Shown: positions 39,819 to 50,362, counted from the stretch's first letter. The stretch is DNA of 64,000 bases from Pelomonas caseinilytica (GCF_021353235.1 NZ_JAJTWT010000011.1:62001-126000); one strand, 5' to 3'. Program-made: numbers and translations. The notes: generated by a model not told the origin, from the sequence alone.

Positions 39819-40001
39819 ACAAACTCCTTTGCGAGGTTCCTGGCACTGACCAGGTCAAACGATTTCGGGTTAACCCGGGACGGCAGGGACAATAGCCGAG
39901 CGAATCATTTCCGATGATTTTACTCGACTACTGGGCTCCTCCTCAGGATGGGGGCGGATCGCCCCGCTTCCAGTAGGCTTTTTTGCTGCGCCGCAGCAGG
40001 G
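39819..40001 (-). promoter_or_regulatory. isc operon promoter region
   Basis: This 183-base gap between the uvrB stop and the iscR start holds a candidate IscR site (listed separately) and, about 16 bases further downstream, a possible -10 TATTGT (39890-39895). A small hairpin with a 6-bp stem (39951-39956 with 39960-39965) lies near the uvrB side but without a T-run on the transcribed strand. AAAGGAG precedes the iscR start. Confidence 0.5.
39907..39931 (-). promoter_or_regulatory. candidate type 1 IscR binding site
   Basis: On the reverse strand the 25-base site reads GTAGTCGAGT, AAAAT, CATCGGAAAT. It fits the E. coli type 1 layout (ATA-three-GACT, five AT-rich bases, AGTC-three-TAT) with the right spacing and about five mismatches. 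It is about 90 bases upstream of iscR, where an autorepressor site is expected. By-eye match only. Confidence 0.5.
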
Positions 40002-42131
<2,130 letters not shown>

Positions 42132-42245
42132 GGGGGAATCCCTGGGTTCAAAGGCAGAATTGCTGCACTGCCAAACGCGGCAGGTTAGCGCAGACCCCGA
42201 TCCCACGCCCTCCCCCTCCTGCCAACGCCCTTTCAGGAATCCGCC

Positions 42246-43436
42246 ATGTCTTCTTTGTTCGCCGACGTCGCCCTTGCCCCCCGTGATCCCATCCTCGGCC
42301 TGAACGAGCAGTTCAACGCCGACACCCGCCCGGGCAAGGTCAACCTCGGCGTCGGCGTCTACTACGACGAGAACGGCAAGCTGCCCCTGCTGCGTTGCGT
42401 GCAGGAGGCCGAGAAAGCCATGGCCGCCGCGCCCAAGCCGCGGGGCTACCTGCCCATCGACGGCATCGCCGCCTACGACAAGGCCGTGCAGAAGTTGGTC
42501 TTCGGCAGCGAGCTCAAGCACGTCGCCACCGTGCAGGCCCTGGGCGGCACCGGCGCCCTCAAGGTCGGCGCGGACTTCCTCAAGCACCTGAGCCCGAACG
42601 CCAAGGTGCTGATCTCCGACCCCAGCTGGGAAAACCACCGCGCCCTCTTCACCCAGGCCGGTTTCGACGTCCAGACCTATCCCTACTACGACGCCGCGCG
42701 CAAGGGCGTGAACTTCGACGGCATGCTGGCGGCGCTGAACGCCGCCCCGGCCGGCACCATCGTCGTGCTGCATGCCTGCTGCCACAACCCGACGGGCTAC
42801 GACATCTCGCCCGCGCAGTGGACCCAGGTCGTCGCCGCCGTCAAGGCGCGGGGCCTGACGCCCTTCCTGGACATGGCCTACCAGGGCTTCGGCTTCGGCC
42901 TGAAGGAAGACGGCGAGGCCGTGCGCCAGTTCCTGGCCGCCGGCATCGGCTTCTTCGTGTCGACCAGCTTCTCCAAGAGCTTTTCGCTGTACGGCGAGCG
43001 CGTGGGCGCCCTGAGCGTGGTCTGCACCAGCGACGACGAGGCGGCCCGCGTGCTGTCGCAGCTCAAGATCATGATCCGCACCAACTACTCCAACCCGCCA
43101 ACGCATGGCGCCCAGGTCGTTGCCCAGGTGCTGGCCGACGACAAGCTGCGCGCCTTGTGGGAAGAAGAGCTGGCCGGCATGCGCATCCGCATCAAGGCCA
43201 TGCGCTCGGCGCTGGTCGCCGCGCTCAAGGCCGCGGGCGTCACCCAGGACCTGTCCTTCGTGACCGAGCAACTGGGCATGTTCAGCTATTCCGGCCTGAA
43301 TGCCTCCCAGATGCAGCGCCTGCGCGGCGAGTTCGGCGTCTACGGCGTCGACTCGGGCCGCATCTGCGTGGCCGCCTTGAACGAAGGCAACCTGCCCACG
43401 GTCGCCCAGGCCATGGCGGCGGTGCTGAAGGGCTGA
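42246..43436 (+). CDS. class I aromatic/aspartate aminotransferase
   Basis: A 396-residue PLP enzyme of the AspC/TyrB subgroup. The PLP lysine is in [16 protein letters not shown] (about 239-254), NPTGYD is at about 182-187, and the substrate-carboxylate arginine is in [10 protein letters not shown] near the C-terminus. The N-terminus [35 protein letters not shown] is characteristic. It interconverts aspartate or aromatic amino acids and their oxo-acids with 2-oxoglutarate; the preference (tyrB versus aspC) cannot be fixed from the sequence. It is divergent from uvrB, 114 bases apart. Confidence 0.93.
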   Translation: MSSLFADVALAPRDPILGLNEQFNADTRPGKVNLGVGVYYDENGKLPLLRCVQEAEKAMAAAPKPRGYLPIDGIAAYDKAVQKLVFGSELKHVATVQALGGTGALKVGADFLKHLSPNAKVLISDPSWENHRALFTQAGFDVQTYPYYDAARKGVNFDGMLAALNAAPAGTIVVLHACCHNPTGYDISPAQWTQVVAAVKARGLTPFLDMAYQGFGFGLKEDGEAVRQFLAAGIGFFVSTSFSKSFSLYGERVGALSVVCTSDDEAARVLSQLKIMIRTNYSNPPTHGAQVVAQVLADDKLRALWEEELAGMRIRIKAMRSALVAALKAAGVTQDLSFVTEQLGMFSYSGLNASQMQRLRGEFGVYGVDSGRICVAALNEGNLPTVAQAMAAVLKG

Positions 43437-43452
43437 GCGGCGGGCAGCTTTC

Positions 43453-43471
43453 GCGCACCTGTCGGGTGCGC
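43453..43471 (+). terminator. weak hairpin after the aminotransferase gene
   Basis: GCGCACC/GGTGCGC form a perfect 7-bp stem with loop TGTCG, 17 bases past the stop. No T-run follows, so it may only stabilise the mRNA 3' end. Confidence 0.35.
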
Positions 43472-43584
43472 AGGATTGGCGCTCGAAGGGGGTTTTGATC
43501 GGCCGGACGATGCTGCAGTGCACAACCGTGCAAGCGTTTTCTGGCAATATCCGGCCATTCCATCCCCCTAGACCAAGGCCGGCC

Positions 43585-44904
43585 ATGCTGTATCAGCTCT
43601 TCGAAACCCAGCGCGCGCTGCTCAGCCCCTTCTCGGAATTCGCCGCCGCGTCCGCCAAGCTCTACAGCCACCCGCTGTCGCCGTTCGCGCACACGCCCAT
43701 GGCCCAGCGCCTGTCGGCCGGCCTGGACCTGATGCACCGCCTGGCCAAGGACTACGAGAAGCCGGAGTTCGACATCAAGACCGTCGAGGTCGACGGCGTG
43801 GACGTGGCCGTGCAGGAGCTGGTGGCCCTCGAAAAGCCTTTCTGCCGGCTGCTGCGCTTCAAGCGCTACACCGACGACCCCACCGTGCTGGCCAAGATGA
43901 AGGACCAGCCCACCGTCCTCGTCGTCGCGCCGCTGTCCGGCCACCATGCGACGCTGCTGCGCGACACCGTCAAGCAACTGCTGAAGGATCACAAGGTCTA
44001 CATCACCGACTGGACGGACGCCCGGATGGTGCCGCTGGACGCAGGCCCCTTCCACCTGGACGACTACATCCGCTACGTGCAGGAGTTCATCCGCCAGGTC
44101 GGCGGCGCCGACTGCCACGTCATCTCCGTCTGCCAGCCTACCGTGCCCGTGCTGGCCGCCATCTCCCTGATGGCCAGCGCCGGCGAGCCGACACCCCGCA
44201 GCATGACCATGATGGGCGGCCCCATCGACGCCCGCAAGAGCCCGACGGCCGTCAACAACCTCGCCATGAACCGCAGCTTCAGCTGGTTCGAGAACAACGT
44301 CATCTACCGCGTGCCGACCAATTTCCCCGGCTCCGGCCGCGAGGTCTATCCCGGCTTCCTGCAGCACACCGGCTTCGTCGCGATGAACCCGGACCGGCAC
44401 CTGTCCTCGCACTACGACTACTTCCTCGACCTGGTGCGCGGCGACGATGAAGGCGCCGAGGCCCATCGCCGCTTCTACGACGAATACAACGCGGTGCTCG
44501 ACATGCCCGCCGAGTACTACCTCGACACCATCAAGACCGTCTTCCAGGACTTCGCCCTCGTCAACGGCACCTGGCAGGTGGACGAGCAGTACGTGCGCCC
44601 CCAGGACATCAAGACCACCGCCCTGCTGACCGTCGAAGGCGAGCTCGACGACATTTCTGGCGCCGGCCAGACCCGTGCCGCCCACGACCTCTGCTCGGGC
44701 GTTTCCAAGGAACACCAGTTCCACTACGACGCCGTCGGCGCCGGGCACTACGGCATCTTCTCGGGCCGCCGCTGGCGCGACAACGTCTACCCCGTCGTGC
44801 GTGACTTCATCGCCAGGTACGAAGCCGCGCCACTGAAGAAGACGGCCAAGGCCGCCGCCCCGGCAGCCCGCCGCCCGGCGCCGGCTCGCAAGCGCAAAGC
44901 GTGA
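43585..44904 (+). CDS. phaZ: intracellular polyhydroxyalkanoate depolymerase PhaZ
   Basis: A 439-residue protein of the Ralstonia/Cupriavidus PhaZ1 type that degrades native PHA granules. The N-terminus [20 protein letters not shown] and the active-site segment [13 protein letters not shown] are diagnostic; the nucleophile cysteine falls at residue 183, the same number as in the R. eutropha enzyme. The aspartate and histidine of the triad are expected in the [15 protein letters not shown] and [12 protein letters not shown] segments. The C-terminus is a lysine/alanine-rich tail. The ATG at 43585 precedes the conserved start. Its stop overlaps the next start (ATGA). Confidence 0.93.
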   Translation: MLYQLFETQRALLSPFSEFAAASAKLYSHPLSPFAHTPMAQRLSAGLDLMHRLAKDYEKPEFDIKTVEVDGVDVAVQELVALEKPFCRLLRFKRYTDDPTVLAKMKDQPTVLVVAPLSGHHATLLRDTVKQLLKDHKVYITDWTDARMVPLDAGPFHLDDYIRYVQEFIRQVGGADCHVISVCQPTVPVLAAISLMASAGEPTPRSMTMMGGPIDARKSPTAVNNLAMNRSFSWFENNVIYRVPTNFPGSGREVYPGFLQHTGFVAMNPDRHLSSHYDYFLDLVRGDDEGAEAHRRFYDEYNAVLDMPAEYYLDTIKTVFQDFALVNGTWQVDEQYVRPQDIKTTALLTVEGELDDISGAGQTRAAHDLCSGVSKEHQFHYDAVGAGHYGIFSGRRWRDNVYPVVRDFIARYEAAPLKKTAKAAAPAARRPAPARKRKA

Positions 44905-45554
44905 ACCTCGCCGAACGCATCGACGCGGCCCTGCCGCAGACACAGTGCACGCGCTGCGGCTATCCGGACTGCCGCCGCTATGCCGAGGCCGTGGCGGCCG
45001 GCGAGGCCGAGATCAACCAATGCCCGCCTGGCGGTGCCGAAGGCGTCGCTCGGCTGGCCGCCGTCACCGGGCGTCCCGCATTGCCGCTGGACCCCGACAA
45101 AGGCGTCGAAGCCACCCGCGGCGTGGCGGTCATCGACGAGGCCTGGTGCATCGGCTGCACGCTGTGCATCAAGGCCTGCCCGGTGGACTGCATCGTCGGC
45201 GCCCCCAAGGCCATGCACGTCGTCGTCGCGGCGCAGTGCACCGGCTGCGAACTCTGCCTGCCCGCCTGTCCGGTGGACTGCATCGCCATGCCCGAGGTCA
45301 CGACGGCCACCGGCTGGGCGGCCTGGAGCCAGCCCCAGGCCGACGAGGCGCGCGAACGCTATGCCTTCCACCAGTTCCGCCGCCACCGCGAGGTCGAAGA
45401 GAACGACGCGCGCCTGATGGCCAAGGCCGAGGTCAAGCTGGCGGACATCGCCGCTGCCTCGGTCATCACCGATCCCGCCATGCTCGACCGCAAGCGCGCG
45501 GTCATCGAGGCAGCCCTCGCCCGGGCCCGGGCTCGGCGCGCCCCGGGCGGCTGA
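44901..45554 (+). CDS. RnfB-like soluble ferredoxin (electron transport complex subunit B family)
   Basis: A 217-residue protein with an N-terminal RnfB-type Fe-S domain (C16, C19, C24, C41) followed by two [4Fe-4S] ferredoxin motifs (C83/86/89 with C93, and C113/116/119 with C123, each followed by PVDC). Unlike RnfB of complete Rnf complexes it lacks the N-terminal membrane helix, and no rnfACDGE genes are near. The C-terminal 75 residues are helical and charged. It is coupled to phaZ by a four-base overlap and is followed by nth, like the rsx-nth order in E. coli. It probably acts as a soluble electron carrier; the partner is unknown. Confidence 0.85.
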   Translation: MNLAERIDAALPQTQCTRCGYPDCRRYAEAVAAGEAEINQCPPGGAEGVARLAAVTGRPALPLDPDKGVEATRGVAVIDEAWCIGCTLCIKACPVDCIVGAPKAMHVVVAAQCTGCELCLPACPVDCIAMPEVTTATGWAAWSQPQADEARERYAFHQFRRHREVEENDARLMAKAEVKLADIAAASVITDPAMLDRKRAVIEAALARARARRAPGG

Positions 45555-45592
45555 ACTCTGTGGCCCACCCCTGACCGCCCGACAATCGGGGC

Positions 45593-46237
45593 ATGAACGC
45601 GAGCCAAGTCGAACGCTTCTTCGCCATCCTGAAGGCTGCCAACCCGGCGCCGCAGACCGAGCTGGAGTACGCCAGCGTCTTCGAGCTGCTGACGGCCGTG
45701 TTGCTGTCCGCCCAGGCCACCGACGTGGGCGTGAACAAGGCGACCCGCCGCCTGTTTGCGGTGGCCAACACGCCGGCCGCCCTCCTGGCCCTTGGCCAGG
45801 AGGGCCTGGAATCCCACATCAAGACCATCGGCCTGTACCGCAGCAAGGCCAGGCACCTGCTGCAGACCTGCCGCATCCTGCTGGACAGGCACGGCGGCGA
45901 GGTGCCGCGCAGCCGCGCCGACCTCGAAGCCCTGCCCGGCGTGGGCCGCAAGACGGCCAACGTCGTCCTCAACGTCGCCTTCGGCGAGCCAACGATGGCG
46001 GTGGACACGCACATCTTCCGCGTCAGCAACCGCACAGGCCTCGCGCCCGGCAAGACGCCGCTGGCCGTGGAACTCGGCCTGTTGGAGCGCGTGCCCGAGG
46101 CCTACCTCGTGGACGCCCACCACTGGCTCATCCTGCACGGCCGCTACGTCTGCCAGGCGCGCAAGCCGCTGTGCAAGGTCTGCGCCGTCATCCAGGAATG
46201 CGACTACGGCCGCAACCTAAAATCGTCCGTCGCTTGA
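45593..46237 (+). CDS. nth: endonuclease III
   Basis: A 214-residue bifunctional DNA glycosylase/AP lyase for oxidised pyrimidines. The helix-hairpin-helix LPGVGRKTANVV contains the catalytic K120, and D138 is in VDTHIFRV. The C-terminal [4Fe-4S] cluster ligands are C187, C194, C197 and C203. All these residue numbers coincide with E. coli Nth. It lies 38 bases after the RnfB-like gene. Confidence 0.97.
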   Translation: MNASQVERFFAILKAANPAPQTELEYASVFELLTAVLLSAQATDVGVNKATRRLFAVANTPAALLALGQEGLESHIKTIGLYRSKARHLLQTCRILLDRHGGEVPRSRADLEALPGVGRKTANVVLNVAFGEPTMAVDTHIFRVSNRTGLAPGKTPLAVELGLLERVPEAYLVDAHHWLILHGRYVCQARKPLCKVCAVIQECDYGRNLKSSVA

Positions 46238-46250
46238 TTTCCCACCCTTC

Positions 46251-46463
46251 ATGGCCAGCCTGACCGACCTGATCGACCGCGTCGAACGCCTGCTGTTGCG
46301 CCACGACGAAATCACCCGCACCAACGAGCTGCTGCGCGAGCAGGTCGCCGCCCTCACCCAGGAGCGCGACAGCCTGCGCTCGCGCCTGAATGCCGCCCGG
46401 GCCCGCGTCGACGCCCTGCTGGAGCGCCTGCCGGTCGAAGCCCCCAAGGAAGAGCAGCCATGA
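46251..46463 (+). CDS. small coiled-coil protein upstream of zapA (TIGR02449/ZapB-like)
   Basis: A 70-residue protein that is almost one continuous coiled coil (LIDRVERLLLRHDEITRTNELLREQVAALTQERDSLRSRL). Such proteins regularly precede zapA in betaproteobacteria and resemble ZapB in size and structure. A role at the division ring is likely from context. Its stop overlaps the zapA start by four bases (ATGA). Confidence 0.82.
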   Translation: MASLTDLIDRVERLLLRHDEITRTNELLREQVAALTQERDSLRSRLNAARARVDALLERLPVEAPKEEQP

Positions 46464-46759
46464 AGCAGATGGAAGTGACCATCATGGGCCAGAGCTACCT
46501 GCTCGGTTGCCCGGAAGGCGGCGAGGCCGCGTTGAGCGCCGCCGTCGCCCACGTCGACCGCGAGATGAGCGCCATCCGCGACGCCGGCAAGGTCAAGGCG
46601 CGCGAGCGCATCGCCGTGCTGGCGGCGCTGAACCTGGCCTACCAGCTCGTTGAGGCACCGGCCGCAGGACCGGCCTCCGCGTCCGCGCCCACCCCGGAAC
46701 TCGATACCCTCGTTCGCCGCCTGGACGAGGCGCTAGGACACGACGGCCAGCTGCTGTAG
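46460..46759 (+). CDS. zapA: cell division protein ZapA
   Basis: A 99-residue protein of the ZapA family, which cross-links FtsZ filaments. The N-terminal beta-domain VTIMGQSYLLGCPEGGEAALSAAVAHVDREMSAIRDAGKVKARERIAVLAALNLAYQL is typical. The C-terminal coiled coil is rather short. It is coupled to the preceding small coiled-coil gene and followed by the probable 6S RNA gene, a conserved arrangement. Confidence 0.93.
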   Translation: MKQMEVTIMGQSYLLGCPEGGEAALSAAVAHVDREMSAIRDAGKVKARERIAVLAALNLAYQLVEAPAAGPASASAPTPELDTLVRRLDEALGHDGQLL

Positions 46760-46763
46760 GCCG

Positions 46764-46769
46764 TAAAAT
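46764..46769 (+). promoter_or_regulatory. possible -10 box of the 6S RNA gene
   Basis: TAAAAT lies just after the zapA stop and eight bases before the predicted 5' end of the structured RNA at 46777. No convincing -35 is seen in the zapA coding end. Confidence 0.45.
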
Positions 46770-46776
46770 CCACCCC

Positions 46777-46954
46777 GTCCATCGCTTTCCTCCGGGGCTT
46801 TTATTTCCTTCATCCGATGCTCTATGAGCAAGGGCTTGGAAAATTCCGGGCGGGCGTGATCGTCTCGCGTCAGATGAACCCGAAGCCCGGCTGACCTCGC
46901 CCACCTGATTACCCCAGGGTGTTCAGGATCTCGGCTCCCAGGATCGCGGTGGAC
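46777..46954 (+). ncRNA. ssrS: probable 6S RNA
   Basis: The 178-base region after zapA can close with a long terminal stem: GTCCATCGC (46777-46785) pairs with GCGGTGGAC (46946-46954) with one G-U, then TCCT with AGGA and GGG with CCC across small internal loops. Inside is a large unpaired T-rich/C-rich bubble and an inner region with GC-rich complementary segments (CCGGGC and GCCCGG). Length, closing stem plus central bubble, and position directly after zapA fit 6S RNA, which mimics an open promoter and binds sigma70 RNA polymerase. No covariance search could be run. Confidence 0.62.
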
Positions 46955-46992
46955 ACCCCCTCCCCTTGCGCACGTCCCGCTAGCATCGGCCC

Positions 46993-47451
46993 ATGAACTA
47001 CTGGCTGATGAAGTCCGAACCCGACGAGGCGTCCATTCTTGACCTCGAGCGCGCCGGCACGCTGCCCTGGACGGGCGTGCGCAACTACCAGGCACGCAAC
47101 TTCATGCGCGATGCCATGCGGCTCGGCGATGGGGTGCTGTTCTATCACTCGTCCTGCGCCGAGCCGGGCATCGCCGGCCTGGCCGAAGTCTGCAGCGCCG
47201 CCTATCCCGACGCCACGCAGTTCGATCCGGCCAGCCCGTATTTCGATCCCAAGTCCAAGCCCGAGGCACCCCGCTGGCTGCACGTGGACGTGCGCTGGCG
47301 GGAGACGACGCGGCTGCTGCCGCTGAAGGAAATGCGCGAGACACCCGAGCTGGCGTCGATGCAGGTGCTGCAGCGGGGCAACCGGCTGTCGATCACGCCG
47401 GTGACGCCGGCCGAGTGGCAGGCCGTGCTCAAGCGGCTGCACGCCGCCTGA
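46993..47451 (+). CDS. EVE-domain protein
   Basis: A 152-residue single-domain EVE (PUA-like) protein: NYWLMKSEPDEASILDLERAGTLPWTGVRNYQARNFMRD at the start, then VLFYHSSCAEPGIAGLAEV and DPKSKPEAPRWLHVDV. EVE domains are thought to bind modified bases in nucleic acids. Stand-alone versions next to zapA/6S RNA are common in Burkholderiales and are not part of a defence locus here. Confidence 0.92.
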   Translation: MNYWLMKSEPDEASILDLERAGTLPWTGVRNYQARNFMRDAMRLGDGVLFYHSSCAEPGIAGLAEVCSAAYPDATQFDPASPYFDPKSKPEAPRWLHVDVRWRETTRLLPLKEMRETPELASMQVLQRGNRLSITPVTPAEWQAVLKRLHAA

Positions 47452-47459
47452 AGGCGCCG

Positions 47460-48473
47460 TCAGCCGAAGGAAATCGACGCCAGCACGACCTGGTTGCCGC
47501 CCCGGCGCTGGGCCTCGTGCACGGCCGCTTCGCTGGCGGCCATCAACTCGTCCTGCTGCGAGGCGGTGTGCGGGAAGCTGGAGACGCCCATCGAGACCGA
47601 CAGGCCGAGGTCCTGGCCGTTGAGCACGACGATCTGGGCGGCGCATTGCCGGCGCAGCTGTTCCATGCGGGCATGCGCCGTCGCCAGGCCCACGCCGGAC
47701 AGGAGCACCGCGAAGCGCTGTGGCCCGATGCGGCAGGCCGAGTCCATCGCTCGAGTGTTGGCGCGCAGCATGCGGCCAATGCCTTCGAGAAGGCGTTGCT
47801 GGGCTTCATCGCCCAGGGCGGCGATGGCCGGCGATGCGTCCAGGGCGATGACGACCAAGGCGAACTCCCGGTGTTCGCGCGAGGACAGGTCGATCTCGCG
47901 CAGCAGCTGGTCGTCGAACTGCGCCCGCATGTAAAGGCCCGAGACTTCGTCGCGCCCCGAGCCCTGCTGCAGCTCGCGGCGGATCTGCTCGATGGAACTC
48001 TGCTGCTGCTCGATCTGCGCCATGGCGCGCTGCAACTGGGCCTCGCGGTGACGCTCTTCGGTGCGCTCATGCCAGACCGAGAGCAGGAAGTCCTGCCCCA
48101 GGGCCAGCCGCGTGACGCTGAATTCGCGCCGGCGCCCCTTGATCTCGAGCTTGTGCTCGCTGGCCACCGGATGGCGCTGGGCCATGACGGTCTGCTCGAC
48201 ACGCCGCAGCGCGGTGGTCTCCTCCGCCTTGAGCAGTTCGGCATCGGTGTGGCCGACGACGGCGGGGCATTCGAACATCTCGGCCAGGCCCGAGCTGGCG
48301 AAGACGTAGCGTCCGTTGGCCATCGCCTTGATCGCCGCCTGGTTGCCCAACGGTTCCACCAGCGCGACAAGGCCGGCCAGCGTGTCGCCACCCAGCTCAG
48401 GATGGCTGGCCAGCCAATGCGCCAGACTGCCGGGTTGCGGCGGCATCGCGGTCGGGTCGGCGGTCAGGTCCAT
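47460..48473 (-). CDS. PAS-GGDEF protein with degenerate active site (likely c-di-GMP receptor)
   Basis: A 337-residue cytoplasmic protein. An N-terminal PAS-like sensor covers about 35-160 (AIKAMANGRYVFASSGLAEMFECPAVVGHTDAELL), a coiled coil follows at about 160-195 (EERHREAQLQRAMAQIEQQQSSIEQIRREL), then a GGDEF domain. The catalytic GGDEF is replaced by GPQRF near residue 250, so cyclase activity is unlikely. RAMD, five residues before it, has the RxxD inhibitory-site pattern that binds c-di-GMP. It is therefore more likely an effector. The ATG at 48473 follows an upstream open frame without similarity. Confidence 0.85.
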   Translation of the reverse strand: MDLTADPTAMPPQPGSLAHWLASHPELGGDTLAGLVALVEPLGNQAAIKAMANGRYVFASSGLAEMFECPAVVGHTDAELLKAEETTALRRVEQTVMAQRHPVASEHKLEIKGRRREFSVTRLALGQDFLLSVWHERTEERHREAQLQRAMAQIEQQQSSIEQIRRELQQGSGRDEVSGLYMRAQFDDQLLREIDLSSREHREFALVVIALDASPAIAALGDEAQQRLLEGIGRMLRANTRAMDSACRIGPQRFAVLLSGVGLATAHARMEQLRRQCAAQIVVLNGQDLGLSVSMGVSSFPHTASQQDELMAASEAAVHEAQRRGGNQVVLASISFG

Positions 48474-48691
48474 GAAATCGTTTTGATGTGATCGCGCTCC
48501 GACGGCGGGAAGGCCGCGGAGCGCCTGCTGTGTCCGGGGACTGTAGTAGGCCCGGCGCGGCGCCAGCAAGGCCGGACCACCCCATGAATCAGGCCTCCCC
48601 CCCTAGAAGACCGTGTCTCTACCACGGCGCGCATCCTACCGAGTTTCACGAAGCCGAGCCGCGACAATGCCGGCCGATTCACGGGGGTGCA

Positions 48692-49912
48692 ATGCAGAGA
48701 TTCGATGCGGTGGTGGTGGGCGCTGGGGCGGCAGGCCTGTTCTGCGCGGGGCAGGCCGGGCAACGCGGGCTCAAGGTGCTCCTCATCGACCATGCCGCCA
48801 AGCTCGGAGAAAAGATCCGCATCTCCGGAGGCGGGCGTTGCAATTTCACCAATCGCGAGGCGGGCCCGGCGAATTTCCTGTCGGAGAACGCGGCGTTCTG
48901 CCGCTCGGCCCTGGCCCGCTACACACCGCAGGACTTCATCAAGCTGGTGCAGCGCCACGGCATCGCCTTCCACGAGAAGCACAAGGGCCAGCTCTTCTGC
49001 GACGACTCCAGCGAGCAGATCATTCGCATGCTGCAGGACGAATGCCAAGCCGGCGGCGTGACGCGCTGGCAGCCCTGCAGCGTCGCGGACGTGCGACCGC
49101 GGGCCGGCGGCGGCTTCGAGCTCGACACGAGCCATGGCCCGGTCCAGGCACGCCACGTCGTCGTCGCCACCGGCGGCCTGCCCGTGCCCAAGATCGGCGC
49201 CAGCGACTGGGGGCTGCGCCTGGCGGAGAAGTTCGGCCATGCCATCGTCACGCCCCGCCCTGCCCTCGTACCCTTGACCTTCGACGCCGACGCCTGGGCG
49301 CCGTTCGCGGCCCTGGCCGGCCTGTCCCTGCCGGTCGAGGTCTCGTGCGGCAGCGGCAAGGTCCGCGGCCGCTTCCTGGAAGACCTGCTCTTCACCCACC
49401 GCGGCCTCAGCGGGCCGGCCATCCTGCAGATCTCCAGCTACCGCACCGCCGACGACCAGCCCCTGCACATCGACCTGGCACCGGAAATCCGCCTGGACGA
49501 GGAACTGCTGGCCGCCAAGGCGACGTCTCGCCGCCAGCTCGGCAACGAGTTCGCCGCCCGGCTGCCGCAGCGCCTGGCCGCCACCTGGCTGGCCCGGGCG
49601 GGGCTCGATGCCGCCCGGCCTCTGCCCGAATGCCGGGATGCCGACCTCCAGCGCCTGGGCCGCAGCGTTCACGACTGGCAGCTCACGGCCTCGGGGGACG
49701 AAGGCTGGCGCAAGGCCGAGGTCATGCGCGGCGGCGTCAGCACCCGGGACCTGAGCTCGCAGACCATGGAAAGCCGGCGCGTGCCGGGGCTGTATTTCAT
49801 CGGCGAGGTCGTCGACGTGACCGGCTGGCTCGGCGGCTACAACTTCCAATGGGCCTGGTCGAGCGCCGCCGCCTGCGCCCAGGCGCTGGCGCAGGCCTCA
49901 ACATCGGCTTGA
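48692..49912 (+). CDS. BaiN/RdsA-family NAD(P)/FAD-dependent oxidoreductase (HI0933-like)
   Basis: A 406-residue flavoprotein of the HI0933/YhiN family. The dinucleotide fold FDAVVVGAGAAGLFCAGQAGQRG begins at residue 4, followed by KIRISGGGRCNFTN (about 42-55), a family signature, and a C-terminal FIGEVVDVTGWLGGYNFQWAWSSG-like FAD motif at about 368-390. Relatives reduce unsaturated steroids or flavins, but most are uncharacterised. The ATG at 48692 starts directly before the Rossmann fold. It is divergent from the PAS-GGDEF gene, with 218 bases between in which I see no strong promoter. Confidence 0.88.
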   Translation: MQRFDAVVVGAGAAGLFCAGQAGQRGLKVLLIDHAAKLGEKIRISGGGRCNFTNREAGPANFLSENAAFCRSALARYTPQDFIKLVQRHGIAFHEKHKGQLFCDDSSEQIIRMLQDECQAGGVTRWQPCSVADVRPRAGGGFELDTSHGPVQARHVVVATGGLPVPKIGASDWGLRLAEKFGHAIVTPRPALVPLTFDADAWAPFAALAGLSLPVEVSCGSGKVRGRFLEDLLFTHRGLSGPAILQISSYRTADDQPLHIDLAPEIRLDEELLAAKATSRRQLGNEFAARLPQRLAATWLARAGLDAARPLPECRDADLQRLGRSVHDWQLTASGDEGWRKAEVMRGGVSTRDLSSQTMESRRVPGLYFIGEVVDVTGWLGGYNFQWAWSSAAACAQALAQASTSA

Positions 49913-49919
49913 GCGAATC

Positions 49920-49949
49920 TTGGCAAGTGCTTGATTTCCCGGCTACAAT
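49920..49949 (+). promoter_or_regulatory. predicted sigma70 promoter of rpsU
   Basis: TTGGCA (49920-49925) and TACAAT (49944-49949) are separated by 18 bases. Transcription would start near 49957 and give a leader of about 110 bases that contains GCAGCA/TGCTGC and CCTGG/CCAGG complementary segments. Found by eye. Confidence 0.65.
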
Positions 49950-50065
49950 CCCCGGCTTTGCTGGCAAACCCCGCGCGTCGATTCGCAAGCCTGGACCAGG
50001 CAGCAATCCGGAACCTGCTGCTGAAAACCCAGCCGCGAACACCGAGCGCAATCTGAAGGAACTAC

Positions 50066-50278
50066 ATGACCACCATCCGCGTCAAGGAAAACGAGCCGTT
50101 CGACGTCGCCCTGCGTCGCTTCAAGCGCACCATCGAAAAGCTGGGCCTGCTGACCGAACTCCGCGCCCGCGAGTTCTACGAGAAGCCCACCGCCGAGCGC
50201 AAGCGCAAGAAGGCCGCCGCCGTCAAGCGCCACTACAAGCGCGTGCGCAGCATGCAGCTGCCCAAGAAGCTGTACTGA
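50066..50278 (+). CDS. rpsU: 30S ribosomal protein S21
   Basis: A 70-residue basic protein with the conserved start [28 protein letters not shown] and the arginine/lysine-rich C-terminus ([19 protein letters not shown]). S21 acts in translation initiation near the anti-Shine-Dalgarno region. GAAGGA precedes the ATG. It is followed by its own terminator, then a yqeY-like gene. Confidence 0.97.
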
Positions 50279-50323
50279 ACGTCTCTGACGCGACCCGGAG
50301 CGCCCGACGCCCCGGTTGAATCC

Positions 50324-50362
50324 AAGGCCCGCCACAGGACGCTGTCGCGGGCCTTCGTTTTT
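50324..50362 (+). terminator. Rho-independent terminator of rpsU
   Basis: AAGGCCCGC (50324-50332) pairs with GCGGGCCTT (50347-50355), and the stem continues with ACAG/CTGT after one mismatch around the loop GACG. It is followed by CG and TTTTT. It ends 21 bases before the yqeY-like start, so downstream genes need readthrough or another promoter. Confidence 0.88.

Noticed and set aside
39978-39998. T-run plus GCTGC/GCAGC hairpin after uvrB
   Set aside because: On the uvrB strand the hairpin is followed by A residues, and on the other strand the T-run comes before the hairpin, so it is not a terminator in either direction.
42132-42245. LexA (SOS) box in front of uvrB
   Set aside because: No CTG-N10-CAG element with the expected inner bases was found; the nearby CTGCC/GGCAG repeat does not fit.
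42132-43586. The uvrB reading frame stays open for 485 more codons upstream
   Set aside because: It is antisense to a well-supported aminotransferase, has no family similarity, and GC-rich codon use commonly leaves such frames open. The ATG at 42131 has its own ribosome-binding site.
46773-46806. CCCCG...CGGGG followed by CTTTTATTT as a terminator after zapA
   Set aside because: The stem is only five pairs with a 15-base loop, and the same bases pair better in the long-range stem of the probable 6S RNA.
46993-47451. EVE-domain gene as a sign of a defence or modification system
   Set aside because: No restriction, McrBC-like or methyltransferase gene is near. The stand-alone EVE protein beside zapA is an ordinary chromosomal arrangement.
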